Positions 47,206 to 58,069 of a stretch of DNA of 64,000 bases are shown here, in pieces (position 1 is the stretch's first letter; every line of letters begins with the position of its first letter). Both the position numbers and the translations under genes were made by a program. Source of the stretch: Geosiphon pyriformis (taxonomy: Eukaryota > Glomeromycota > Glomeromycetes > Archaeosporales > Geosiphonaceae); NCBI GenBank assembly GCA_016748015.1, contig JAAOMT010000039.1, forward strand, positions 15,933 to 79,932, in the 5' to 3' direction. The notes under the pieces are model-generated. The model was not told the DNA's origin, made no database searches, and worked only from the letters and a program-made list of their open reading frames with translations.

Positions 47206-48067
47206 TATTGAAAATATAAAAATATGCTAAATCAATAACAGATAAGATTATAAAATTTCTCAAGTTATTTTTAAATTTTTACAAAAACAGAATTTGAATT
47301 TTTATTAAAAAAAAATTAATATATAATGAAGATCTGAAAATTATAAATTGTATTTAAAGTAATAATATTAAAAAAGTCTTATTATCAAATTCTATAACCT
47401 TAATATTAGGTAAGAATTTATTTTCAAGTATTATTTTTGTTTAATAGAATAAATAGTATATATTAAGAACATAGTTAGTTTAGTTTAATATTGTTTTAAC
47501 ATAATTTATATAACTGGTTATGTATAAAAATACATGATACATTTTTATAGTTATCTAAACTATAACTAAAATAAATAAAAGAACTTTATTTTTGTTAAAA
47601 CATAATATATAAAAATTACAACTAATTATAATATAAGCAAGTAATCTAAAAAATAATATTTTAATTAAATTTAATATTATTGAAAAAACCAATAATTTTT
47701 TGTTTTGTTTTGTCGAAGATGTCGTTCAACCATTGACTATTTTTATATTTAAATATTTCTTTTTTATTAAAATAATATTTTAATAAATTATAATAATGTT
47801 ATATTTGCCAGCTATTTTTAAATTATTTAAATAATTGTAATAAACAAAAAATAGAGTAATTTAATTATTCAATTTTTTAATAATTTGAACAATAAATTTG
47901 TTTTAATAATTTTTTGTACTTATTATTATTTTTTTCTGTTTTTATAAACAAAAGTATTGTTAATAAAAATTAATATTATATTAAACTTTATAATGTTAAA
48001 GCATTATAAAAAATGCACACCATTTAATAAATAAAATGCTTTTGCAATGCAGACAAAAACACTGAAC
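47206..48067. other. AT-rich stretch, nothing seen
   Basis: No coding or structural feature recognised. Confidence 0.5.
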
Positions 48068-50100
48068 TTAAACTACTATGAAAACCATTGAAGCAAAAAA
48101 TATTGAAATGAAAGTAGAAACATACTTTAAAAATGTTCCGTTTGATTGAAATGCAATTCCAAAAAAGATTGTGATGTCTAAACCAATAGCGATATTCAAC
48201 TCATTCTGAGCAAATAGAAAGCTTTCTTTAAACTGCGGTAGTTTTGTCTGAATTGTTTTTCTAGGAGATGAAATTTTAGCCCAAAATCTTGATACGATAT
48301 AGAAGTGACAACAGATATGCTCTAAATGAATTACTATTGTTTTGAAATCCATATTTGCACATTTAAGGTGATTCATTTTTTTCAATGTTAAATTGTCCTC
48401 GGCTCTGTTATGAAACTGAACTTTTTCTGAATATCTATTTGGGAACAAGCATGATTCTACTCTGTAGGTTGTCCTTTATCTGTTATGGTTGAAGGGATGA
48501 TTGCTCAGTTTCTGTTATGGATTGACAAGTCATGTCGCTTGTATTTTACAAGAAATAATAGCCAGATTTCTAGAATTGTGCATCCGACCTTGTTTTCCGG
48601 GAAGTTCATCTAACAATCAACCCCTGCAATAAACATTGAATTTTTATTTGATTTACAATATTGGATATTTGTTCTTTAATTTCACTAAAGCGAGAGATAA
48701 AAATCTTTTGAATTGATCAATTATGCAAAGGGAAATCAATTATACTGATTAGAATATTTGAATCTCTTTCTGACGAAAACTTGCAAATATAAAGGAAGTT
48801 GATACTTGGGTAAACAATTTACTTTAAAAAAGTGAACCTTCGCTTGTGATTCAAGACCTTTGTAATATTTCCATATTTGTAAGCAGTGGCAAACCAATTC
48901 TATGGTGTGTTTCAGCCCCCATTCTTGGTTCATACAAATGGAAATTTCCATACAAGGATGAGAAGGGCAGTTTATCAGAATATAAAAAGCTCGAGGTAAA
49001 CCATCCAATTCATGAATTCGAACGATTTGATTTTCAAGTTCTAACATTACAATACAGACTTACTGACACACAGTATTCCCTTTTTTTCTAGAGCCCCCAG
49101 CACATCCGTCGGATTATTTCAAAGATCCAAGGGGCAGCAGGCACGTTCAGATTACATAACGGTTCACGAATTCCCCATAAACAAACCAAAACTGGCATAT
49201 TTATTTTTCTGCCTTTGGTCTTGTTTTCTAAGTCTCCCTGGTTCCGGTTTTTTGGTGATCGGAAATTAAAAGATGCATCGGCGATCAACATAGCACCTGA
49301 TAATGACATTTCATAAATTGACATTCTAGAAAAGACCTGGGCGATCAACTAACAAGTTCGCACGGCAAATTTCTGAGTCCAACCTTAAAACGACAAGTAC
49401 TCAATGGATTTTAAGATTTCTGAGCAATTGAAAATGACCGATTTTGAAGAAGACGCAAAGTAATACCAATTATGCATTGTTACACGATGACGGAGAAACC
49501 TATTCTTTGAAATTTATGCACAATAATCATTCGACTTTGATGATCTCTATCCAAGATTGAATTTGAGGCTGAAATAGTTAAATGGCAACTTAGAATTCAT
49601 CGATAGAATAAAAAAAATGCTTCTCAGATTGCCATCTTTTCTGAAAATCTCTCCAACCCGAATGTGCTTAATTGATTGTGCGAAAATTTTTAGCCATCTT
49701 GAGTTGCTAGTGAAATTATCACCGATGAACGAAATCCTGCAATCCCAACCTGAAGTTATAATCGGGATTTGCTATTGTTTTTACCGACCTACAACGCCGA
49801 TTTTTAGTCAGCTCATTCTTGATCCTCGGTATTATCACTACATTTGGAGCTGCATGTATCGCGTTCGACGATCGTTATTATCAATTCTAATAAGTGCGTG
49901 TTTTGACCATCATGAAAAAAATTAAGCACTGAAAATCTTTTCTTTCTATCTTGTTTCTATTATAAAATTTCGATATTCTTGGTCACATGATAACTCATTG
50001 ATCATGTAGAAATTTTAACGAGGATCAGAAATTACATCTAATTTTACGATCTTCGAACGCAAAAACTGCAGGTTGATCGAAACCGTGATAATAATAAACA
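48068..50100. other. less AT-rich region with unresolved coding-like fragments
   Basis: Base composition is more balanced than in the flanks, and several frames look partly coding: minus 48068-48448 (126 codons, hydrophobic C-terminus ITIFFGIAFQSNGTFLKYVS); plus 48846-49091 (LGSYKWKFPYKDEKGSLSEY), then a plus run to about 49330 (SPQHIRRIISKIQGAAGTFR) in another frame; plus 49404-49460 (MDFKISEQLKMTDFEEDAK) before a GTAATA; and a run near 49770-49890 (IVFTDLQRRFLVSSFLILGI). No domain is recognised, and the pieces cannot be joined with confidence. A decayed gene or an unfamiliar multi-exon gene is possible. Confidence 0.3.
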
Positions 50101-50244
50101 GGGTACTTTTAAAATTTTAACACTTTTCCTTTTTTCAACAGATCTCACATCAAAAACCTTGGAAGACAAAGAAGACTACCAAGAGAAACACTGGCATTAA
50201 TTACCTTTAAATCAGCACCCACAACTTAACATATTTATTATACA

Positions 50245-51903
50245 ATGTTCAGGCTATTTTCACTCTTTGCGCACCGAAGTCATGATGACAATACTTCAAT
50301 AAGGACACCCCCCGAGAATCCATTAAGGCTTATATTACCTGCAGAATGTCTGCAAGAAGTTTTCAAATATTACGAAAATGACCCACATACACTTCGTTCT
50401 TGCTTATTAGTTGACCGTTATTGGTGTCAAAACGCTGTCGCAGTGCTTTACCGAAATCCGTTCGAGATCATACGCGAACCATCAGCCAAACTTATCCTCA
50501 CTTTTCTCAGCTTTCTTGACGATGATGTGAAAATAAAACTAGAAGAAAATGGTCTTGAACTCTCTTCTATGTTCACAAAAACTTCAATGCTAAACTATGC
50601 CGCGGTTTTAAGGACACTTTCGTATAAAGCAATCTACGATTGTGTTTTAAAAATTGTACCGCGCAACCATCCAAAATTTACACGACAATGGATGCGCGAA
50701 AAGTTTTGTCGAGTAGTGGTTGAAGAGCTTTGCAAATATTTTACCTTAAATTGCTTAATGTTGAATGAATTATCTTTCGACACAAAGAACATGACATTTT
50801 ATCCACCTGAAGTAAAAATAAAGTTTCCCGCACATCCAGGCGCCGGATTATTACTGCATCAGATTCGAAAATTCTCTTGTGGTGGAAAATACGACAAGGG
50901 TAATTTAATGAAAACCATGTCAAGAGTATGTAGAGATTTGCATACTCTCGAGTTGAATTTCAGTAGCCACGACATGTATGATCCGAAAAATGGTGATAGG
51001 ACAGAGACCAATCAGATGGGTGCTTTGATTCTAGCACAAAGAAGGCTTCAAAAATTTGTCATAAGAGGATCTTATTGTTTTTTATCGGATTTAATGCCAG
51101 CACTCGCCTCCCAATCTTCCTCGTTAACACATGTGGAATTTATACAAGTACTTTTCCAAAATTCGGACCCACTTGAAGTGGTTGCTTTATGTCAAAACTT
51201 GGAGACACTCATTTTCGATGATTGTAAATCCCTCACAAATGAGACATTGGCACCTCTGGCGAGAACTTCGTTTACTCGTCTCAGAAAATTAATTTTTAAA
51301 AATGCTCATCGCCGAGAGCTTCATAATTTGATCCCAGTAATTGAAAATACCAATGGAAGCCTTAGAGAAGTTCGATTCAGGCGACGAGAATTCCGCAATT
51401 CAGTTGTACGAGGCATACCAGATATGCCTCCAATAATTATGGAAACTGTGGCAAAGTCATGTCCGAAATTAATCACATTTGAGGGGCATATTGAGCAAGA
51501 AACAATGAGACCTTTAGTTTTACTTTTGGAAAATTGTTTAAGACTTAAAAGGTTGGCAATTTCTGTTGAAAGTCAATTCAATGAATTTTTCCGATCAAAA
51601 ATTGCTCTGCTCCTCCCAGTTACATTGTGTCATCTGACTATATCTTGGATGGGAAATTTTTCTGCAAGTGAATTGGACATATTCTTAAGGAATTGCCGTG
51701 TACCATTGGAGATTTTACAACTCACTACCTCTAGTCTGATCGATGATCAATTTCTCATAGCCATCATGCACTATGCAAGACGTACTGGTTCTCTCAAACG
51801 ATTAGCTTTATCACGTAATGCTCAAGTGACTGAAGAGGGAATCGAAAAAGCCCTTGCTGTGATTAACTCCGTTACAAAAACTGGCGAATATACAGAATGG
51901 TAA
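50245..51903 (+). CDS. F-box / leucine-rich repeat-like protein
   Basis: One uninterrupted frame of 552 residues. The N-terminal F-box (about residues 28-75: LILPAECLQEVFKYYENDPH, SCLLVDRYWCQNAVAVLYRN) should bind Skp1. The rest is a long solenoid of degenerate leucine-rich repeats (LQKFVIRGSYCFLSDLMPAL, LTHVEFIQVLF, LETLIFDDCKSL, LRKLIFKNA, LRLKRLAISVES, LEILQLTTSSLIDD, LKRLALSRNAQV) that would hold the substrate. The protein is likely a substrate receptor of an SCF ubiquitin ligase; the substrate is unknown. F-box LRR proteins of this length without introns are common in arbuscular mycorrhizal fungi. No frameshift or stop interrupts it. The start ATG follows a short AT-rich leader (tatttattatacaatg). 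Confidence 0.9.
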   Translation: MFRLFSLFAHRSHDDNTSIRTPPENPLRLILPAECLQEVFKYYENDPHTLRSCLLVDRYWCQNAVAVLYRNPFEIIREPSAKLILTFLSFLDDDVKIKLEENGLELSSMFTKTSMLNYAAVLRTLSYKAIYDCVLKIVPRNHPKFTRQWMREKFCRVVVEELCKYFTLNCLMLNELSFDTKNMTFYPPEVKIKFPAHPGAGLLLHQIRKFSCGGKYDKGNLMKTMSRVCRDLHTLELNFSSHDMYDPKNGDRTETNQMGALILAQRRLQKFVIRGSYCFLSDLMPALASQSSSLTHVEFIQVLFQNSDPLEVVALCQNLETLIFDDCKSLTNETLAPLARTSFTRLRKLIFKNAHRRELHNLIPVIENTNGSLREVRFRRREFRNSVVRGIPDMPPIIMETVAKSCPKLITFEGHIEQETMRPLVLLLENCLRLKRLAISVESQFNEFFRSKIALLLPVTLCHLTISWMGNFSASELDIFLRNCRVPLEILQLTTSSLIDDQFLIAIMHYARRTGSLKRLALSRNAQVTEEGIEKALAVINSVTKTGEYTEW

Positions 51904-52599
51904 TATGGCCTACCATGGTTGAAGTGTCGCCAAAAAATACCTCCATTTACTATTAATTCATTATTACTGTACAATATCGACAATTTCTCTCTCACCTCTT
52001 GTCGAATAATCCACTTAATTTTGACGTTTTGACGCGTCTTCTTATATATCTTCCCCACTTCCCCTTCTTTCAAACTATTATAAAAATAAATTACTTTTAT
52101 TATTTTGATAACTTACTTGGATAGAAATGACATTATCTTTTATAAAGTATTATAGTCTTTGTAAATTCCTCAGTCCTATGATAGTCGTTAATGTACGACG
52201 TCAAACAATTGGTCTTAGATTTCGCAAACTTTAATATTATCCGATCATCTTACCCATCATCATGACATTTATCATACAACTAGAAATCATAATTCAAAGC
52301 ATAAATTCATATCTTATTTTAGCATTTTAAAAAAAACCAAAATTGACGACAAAAAGCAAATAAATCGTATCTCAGTTAGAATACACTATTCGTCGTGCAC
52401 TCTAACCTTTAAAAGCGTCGATCGTTGTTTTTGACTACTGAAAACATTAAGGGTGCCTATGTTTACGATTAAAGATTATTTGTTACATTTGGAAATGACA
52501 TTCATCAACTTTTTTGCTATTGATCGATTTCCTTTTCCGGTTTGATCGATTTGCAGATATTGTATTTTCTAAAAATAAATAAGCATTTATAATTTGAAA
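51904..52599. other. 3' flank of the F-box gene
   Basis: No gene is seen. An 83-codon antisense frame (51822-52073) overlaps the F-box 3' end and is a shadow. Confidence 0.5.
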
Positions 52600-52890
52600 T
52601 AACTCAGTGGATAGATTGTAACATAAATAATAGAAAATATTAAGCATTGCTTTAATTATTATTTCTTGCATGGTCAGGTTTTATTAAGCAATGCCTAAAA
52701 AGAATCTCTATTTATCATAATTCCACAATTCCAGCAGTTGTACATGTTGAGCTCTCTAATTTTTTAGATAATAGATATTTTTGATTTCTCAGTTTTGATG
52801 ATTAAATATTGTTAAAAGCAATAATATGCCCAACAAAAGTATTTTTAAACAGCTTTTTAAATGATTTTCTTTGTCTTGCAATTTATCCTG
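52600..52890 (-). pseudogene. OrfB/TnpB (Fanzor-like) relic, C-terminal end, copy B
   Basis: This stretch aligns by eye with 58070-58390: gattgtaacac/ataa near the start, (t/c)tgcatggtca against ctgtatggtca, aattccagcagttgtaca against aattccggctgttgtaca, aagcaataatatgcccaaca against aagcgataatatgcccaaca, and tgtcttgcaatt. In the minus direction it keeps a zinc-ribbon-like LNMYNCWNCGIMINRD, equivalent to CxNC..xxDRDxNGAR of TnpB-type nucleases, but little else stays in frame. It is a more decayed copy than 58.1 kb, and its upstream part is AT-rich and unrecognisable. Confidence 0.55.
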
Positions 52891-53237
52891 TTTTTTTTTT
52901 GCATTGAGGAGTGCGCCCCAACTACCACCTAATAAAATATGAAACTCGTTAATTTATCATGTTTAATATTTTAAACAATAATATTCAATTAACAAATAAA
53001 AATATGTAAATATGTAAATTTACTTTGCGAATATAAAATAATATTATATTATATATATAATTAAGATTTTTACATAATTAACTATATAAATAAAATATTT
53101 TAAAGTCGTAAAAAAATATCATTAATTTATTCTTTATTTAAAAATAATCAAATGTTTTTTGAATATTCTTTTAAATTAAAATCAATTTTATTTTATTTGT
53201 ATTTCTTAAAATTAAAAGAATAGACAGTGGAAGGATC

Positions 53238-53255
53238 ACACTTTGTTAAAGCAAT
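53238..53255 (+). repeat. 18-base direct repeat, first copy
   Basis: acactttgttaaagcaat occurs here and at 54466-54483 in the same orientation, 1.2 kb apart, with loosely similar AT-rich sequence after it. It could be ends of a decayed element or chance. Confidence 0.4.
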
Positions 53256-54465
53256 AAAATAAAAATATTTAATTACAAAAGTAAGAAACTTACTTTTGTA
53301 ATTATTAATGCTGACAGAGAATGACACATGATAGGAGCAGCTAACGTGTGACCAGCCATCGGTGCGATTTTTAAATAAATAAGTATTTAAAATAATTAAT
53401 TTTTCTGTTAGTAAAATTGAAAAAATACCAATTAAAACATTAAATTATAACAGTTTAGCATTTTTTATTAACAATTACAAAACTAGTTTTCTATTTTCAA
53501 AAAATTAACAAATGCAATTTTTAAAATTAATAAAATTAATAAAATTGCTTATTAAATTGTTTTTATGTTACAATTTTTTGAATATCTTATATTACTTTTA
53601 CATTATTATTATTTTGCTATTTGTTAACATATTATTTTAATTTATAACAATATAAAAAATGTATAACTATTAAAATTAATTTTTCTATTATTTATAGTTA
53701 AATTTTACTAATAATAATAAATTTTTACAAAAGTTTTTTTAAATAAATTATTTTTGTATAATTTTGTTAAATTAAAATTAAAAATTAGAGAGATGTTTTT
53801 ATCAAATTGTAAGGCTATAAGTTTGGATCACTTAAGTTTTTTTTGTGTTTTTTATAATAATAACTAAAGCAATAATAAGAAAAAGCCAAAACAACCAAGA
53901 AACAATCTTTTTTTTTTTCTTAATATTAAAGTTAATTTTTATAAAATATTTTTATTATTATTTTAAAACTTGGTTTTTTTACATATTATTGGTTTTTTTT
54001 ATTTGCATTAATTATAATGTTTAATTCTTTTTTATCTATAAATAATAATTTTTTATTTTTAAATAATAACAATAATAATAATATATTTGTTAAGTAAATA
54101 TGTATTAGTATTTGGTTATATTATTTAATATATACAATTTTAATTAATTATTACTAATTTTAAAAACAAACAAACAATGTTTTTGCATGTGTTTTTATTA
54201 TTATTTAACCAAAAAATTGAATTAATAAAATAAATATAAAAAGTTTGTTTTTGGTATTTAATTTAATTCATTTAAGTAATTAATAATGTAATATTTTTAT
54301 AATTAATATATAATACTTAAATTGTATAAAAATAGTTGGTGGTTAAATAGTATTTGTTTTAATATTACAAAAATAAATAAATAATAATAATTAATTGTTT
54401 TTATCTAATTTTTAAAAATATTAATAAAATTTAAACTTTGCAAAAAAATTATTATCGATTGAACT
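53256..54465. other. extremely AT-rich stretch
   Basis: Poly-A/T and (TAA)n-like sequence with no coding frame of any length. Bounded by the 18-base direct repeats. Confidence 0.5.
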
Positions 54466-54483
54466 ACACTTTGTTAAAGCAAT
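54466..54483 (+). repeat. 18-base direct repeat, second copy
   Basis: Second copy of acactttgttaaagcaat; see 53238-53255. Confidence 0.4.
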
Positions 54484-54688
54484 GAAAAAAAATTATCATA
54501 ATAATAAGTTTTTAAATGAATCAAAAATACAATTTTAATTAAAAATATTATTATTGTTATATTTTATATTTAATTTGAATAATAATTAAAATATTATAAT
54601 ATATTACATATTTTTTAATTTATATAATGTATTTTAACTTTTAACAAAATAAAAAATATCTTGTATAAAACCATTCAAAAATTTCAAT

Positions 54689-54806
54689 TAAAAATATTAA
54701 AAAACATAAAAGTCTTTTCCAATTAAAAATTAAGACGCTATTTAAAAATATTAAAAAACATAAAAGTCTTTTCCAATTAAAAATTAAGACGCTATTTAAA
54801 AATATT
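54689..54806. repeat. 54-base tandem repeat, 2.2 copies
   Basis: The unit (containing aaaagtcttttccaattaaa and ttaagacgctat) repeats exactly at a 54-base offset: copies at 54689-54742 and 54743-54796, with the start of a third. Near-perfect identity implies a recent duplication or replication slippage. Confidence 0.9.
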
Positions 54807-55207
54807 ATTAGATTTAAATATTATAGTTTTGAAATTGAAGTAATTGATAAAAAAAACAATAATATATATTATTATTTAAAATTAGAATTATCAAAAAAAC
54901 TGATTTTTTAATATTATTAGTTCAGTTATTCTTGGACTTTCTCATATTAGCTATTTAATCAATGATTATTGCTCATCACGCACAGGAGTAAACATTTAAT
55001 TCCACAGATTATGGGATTTAGAGTCGTGTCCGTCTAGGTTTCACAAAATAATAACTCAAACAACCGTCTTGCCCAAGACAATCAAACATTTTCTTTAGGC
55101 GTCAGAAAAGGTAATAAGATACTTGAAACCCTGTTTAATCACAAGAGATTCTTTAAATAATTAACCCCCATGCCGTTTCGTTTCATGGTTCAATTAAATC
55201 TTTTGAG

Positions 55208-56350
55208 ATGAGTTTCTTGCGAAGTCAATCAAACTCTGCTACCCCCATTCAAACCACCACTTCCTTTTTACGCCGTAGCGGTAACGCACGCAATAACACA
55301 CTCACGGAGGAAGATGTATCGGAACGGGACGCTGAGGGTGAAAGACAACCAAAGCCACAGTTCAACTCTGAATGTTTTCGTAGGATGGAGTTGATGATTG
55401 AATTGTTAGTAGCAATTTTTTATGGTTACTATAGTTGACCAAAGTACGTTAATTAACTTCATCCCATTTTAACTAAACCTTTATGTGCGAATCTAGCACA
55501 AATCTTCGTAACCCAAGGCACTGTCCAAGTGGGGTTTATGTCATGCCAGCCGCTGATAACTTTCATAGTGAGTCTAGGGGATAGTGGGATATCTTTACGA
55601 TTTTTTTATATTAATATTGTTTCTTATTCATGCAATAGTGTGGTTCGGCGTCATTTTTGTCCACAAAGGATACTATAAAAATGGAGTATTTAAATTTCGT
55701 ATAATTATTCCCAATGAATATCCTTTGTCATCGAAAAATTTTTCATTCTTTGACCTGAGAATTGTACTTTCAACCTATAATTTCATTCCTTAACCCTAAA
55801 TATGTTTCTTTCATTACATACCCGGAAAAGCGACCTACTGTGTCCTTCATCGACAGTGATCTATTCCATCCACTGATTGATCCCAACACCGGCGCTTTTT
55901 CGTTGGCCCAGGAGTTTAGAGATTGGGCCCCGCACAAATATTACATTTTCCATATTCTTCATTATATCAAAAAGTCATTCAAGAAAATGGTGCTAGATAA
56001 TTTAGTCGAAAAGCATTGCCTCAATAAGAAGGCTTTCAGCACGTTTGTATATCAAAAATATTTAAATCTTCAAGAAATTTAGCGAGAGAACGACTAATTC
56101 CAGTTTCTAAATCTTTAGTTATCGTGATGAAATATATACATTCGACAAAATGGCAAAACAATGTGCCAATCTCTCAATTTCTGGAACCAAATTATATGAA
56201 AATCACATCGAGTCAAATGATGCAAGCTCCAAGAATGATTCAAACCCCATTCGTTTTACAAAGCTGGAGGGCGAGGATTTTCGTAAGCCGAAATTTATTG
56301 CATTTGTTTCTTTTTGCAACAGAATTTTTATTTACTGGTTTTCTTATCCT
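55208..56350 (+). CDS. ubiquitin E2-like (UEV, AKTIP/FTS-type) protein, exon joins partly unresolved
   Basis: Exons 55208-55404, 55497-55567 and from 55639 join cleanly (phases 2 and 1) and read MELMIEF|TNLRNPRHCPSGVYVMP, AADNFH|MWFGVIFVHKGYYKNG, FKFRIIIPNEYP. This is the N-terminal half of a UBC fold. The second half is at about 55810-56080: EKRPTVSFIDSDLFHPLIDP, NTGAFSLAQEFRDWAPHK, YYIFHILHYIKKSFKK, LDNLVEKHCLNKKAFSTF. Then in another frame LARERLIPVSKSLV, and Ser/Asp-rich sequence to ~56350 (SNDASSKNDSNPIRFTKLEG). The position of the catalytic Cys (after HPLIDPNTG) holds Ser/Leu, so it should be an inactive E2 variant. Close relatives by motif are AKTIP/FTS proteins, which work with Hook proteins in vesicle traffic. 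The joins near 55730-55815 and 56060 need an odd splice or a frameshift, so the gene may be damaged. Confidence 0.7.
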
Positions 56351-56929
56351 GATAATTTAATAGAGCTATTGGAAGAGCTTAAGAAGACTTATCTTGTAAC
56401 CCCGGTAATATATTTAATGCAATTCTTTGTTTTCAGTCAAAGCTAGCTGTGATGAAGTCACAAAAACTTACCGAATGGTCAATGTTCATTAAATCATAGG
56501 TGTCACCTGAGAAGGATAAGGAAAGGCTTACTCTTCCGTCAAGAAGGAGTTACTCTACTAATTCGATTCTTTGAGGATGAACGCTTTTAAAAACAAGTTC
56601 TTTTTATTTATAACATCGTACATGTATCTTCTATTCTTTGATCTTTCTTGAGTACAATAATTTTGTAATATAAAATAAATAAATTGAAATCTCCCAACTT
56701 TTAAGGCATTTTCGCAATTTCTCCTGTTAGCATGCTTTTAGTGTCAAATCCCATTTGAGAAATTGTGCTCGTTGATTAGATTCATTTTATCCAATGATGC
56801 CTATTGATTGTAAAGATCAAAGTCTACTCTTACAAGATTAAATTAAAAATTATGCGATCAATATGAATGAATAAGCGTAGAAAATTATTAGTGTGAGTTG
56901 TAACTCTGAAAATCCAAAAAAAATACCCG
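56351..56929. other. 3' flank of the E2-like gene
   Basis: No gene is seen. A poly-A-like aataaataaattg lies near 56671-56685. Confidence 0.4.
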
Positions 56930-57450
56930 CGACGCAACGCGCAGCACGACGTCTTGTCCTTTAAGAGTTTATTAGAAATTTTCAAAAAGAGCTAGCAGCG
57001 CGTGACTTGTCCTCCCAACATCAGGGCTTATTTCGAACTACACTCTCCTTTCTCCATGGCCTTTTCCAAAATGACAAGGCCATATTTTGATAAAACTTCA
57101 ACACTGATGCCACAAAGTTCATCAGGAGTTTCACTACGAATGGTTATACTCGATTCCTCATTTTAATCCGCTTACCAAGGCTTATTTGAAATCATTGCTT
57201 AATTCAGTGAATACTTTCAGTTTTTCCATGTTAACCCAGAATCCGTCCAATAATGAACTGTCAAGTGGTGTGAGAAACAAAAATCGATGAAGCCCCATTC
57301 ACCTTTGACGCTTATACTCCAGACAAAACAATTAAACCCGAGGATGCGAGTTCAGTAGATCAATTTTTAATGACGGAAATATTGGCACAGTCGATCCATA
57401 ACTAATACGGCAAATTTGGTCAATCTTTCACTTTCTGATGCCTTGAAAAA
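56930..57450 (+). pseudogene. decayed unidentified protein-coding gene
   Basis: Read across frame changes, the plus strand gives a long coding-like series: TQRAARRLVL, stop, EFIRNFQKELAARDLSSQHQ, GLFRTTLSFLHGLFQNDKAIF, two stops, NFNTDATKFIRSFTTNGYTR, then in other frames NPLTKAYLKSLLNSVNTFSF and EAPFTFDAYTPDKTIKPEDA then SSVDQFLMTEILAQS. Balanced composition and consistent order argue for a real former gene. I do not recognise the family. Two stops in tandem and at least two frameshifts make it a pseudogene unless some breaks are introns. Confidence 0.5.
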
Positions 57451-58069
57451 CATCACAATCGGGATCATTTGAAAATTGGAATATAATTGTTTTTTATATA
57501 CATCCAGCCTTTTTCTAAAAAACATTAGTATTATTTAAATGTTTTTTCGAGCAGTTGAAAAGATCACTTGTTAACACCAAATTCATTCTAAAGATATATT
57601 TTAATTTGCAATTCTGTAACTTAGCAGCTTGGAAGAATAAATCATTCAAGGTTTTAGCTAAAATACTGCAGAATAAACAATTATTAAACATATATATATT
57701 AATTGATATTGCTATTTTTTTATAATTTGATTCATTAAAATAAAATAAAAAATATAATGCAATTATTGGCAATATTTTACAAATTTATTTTCAAACTACA
57801 TAATAGCTTATTTATTTTATATTTTTGATAACAAGTAAAACAATTAAGACTTTCTATTATAATTGCTTTTCTTATTTTTAGTTTTGATAATTTTTTTTAC
57901 TTTTTTTTCAAGTAATATCTCTTTCCTTTTTATTAACACCTTATTTTTAAAACACCCAACAATTTATTTAAACCAGGTTTTTAACAATAAAAATTGGGAT
58001 TATCAAAATTCTTAGAAATTTGACTTTTAAAATTTCTTATTAAAGCTCAAATAATAGTTTAACATCGGA
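57451..58069. other. AT-rich spacer
   Basis: Nothing recognisable. An 85-codon minus-strand frame at 57515-57772 has no motif. Confidence 0.4.

Noticed and set aside
53256-54465. LTR element between the 18-base direct repeats
   Set aside because: The repeats are too short for LTRs, and the interior has no coding trace, primer-binding site or polypurine tract that I can see.
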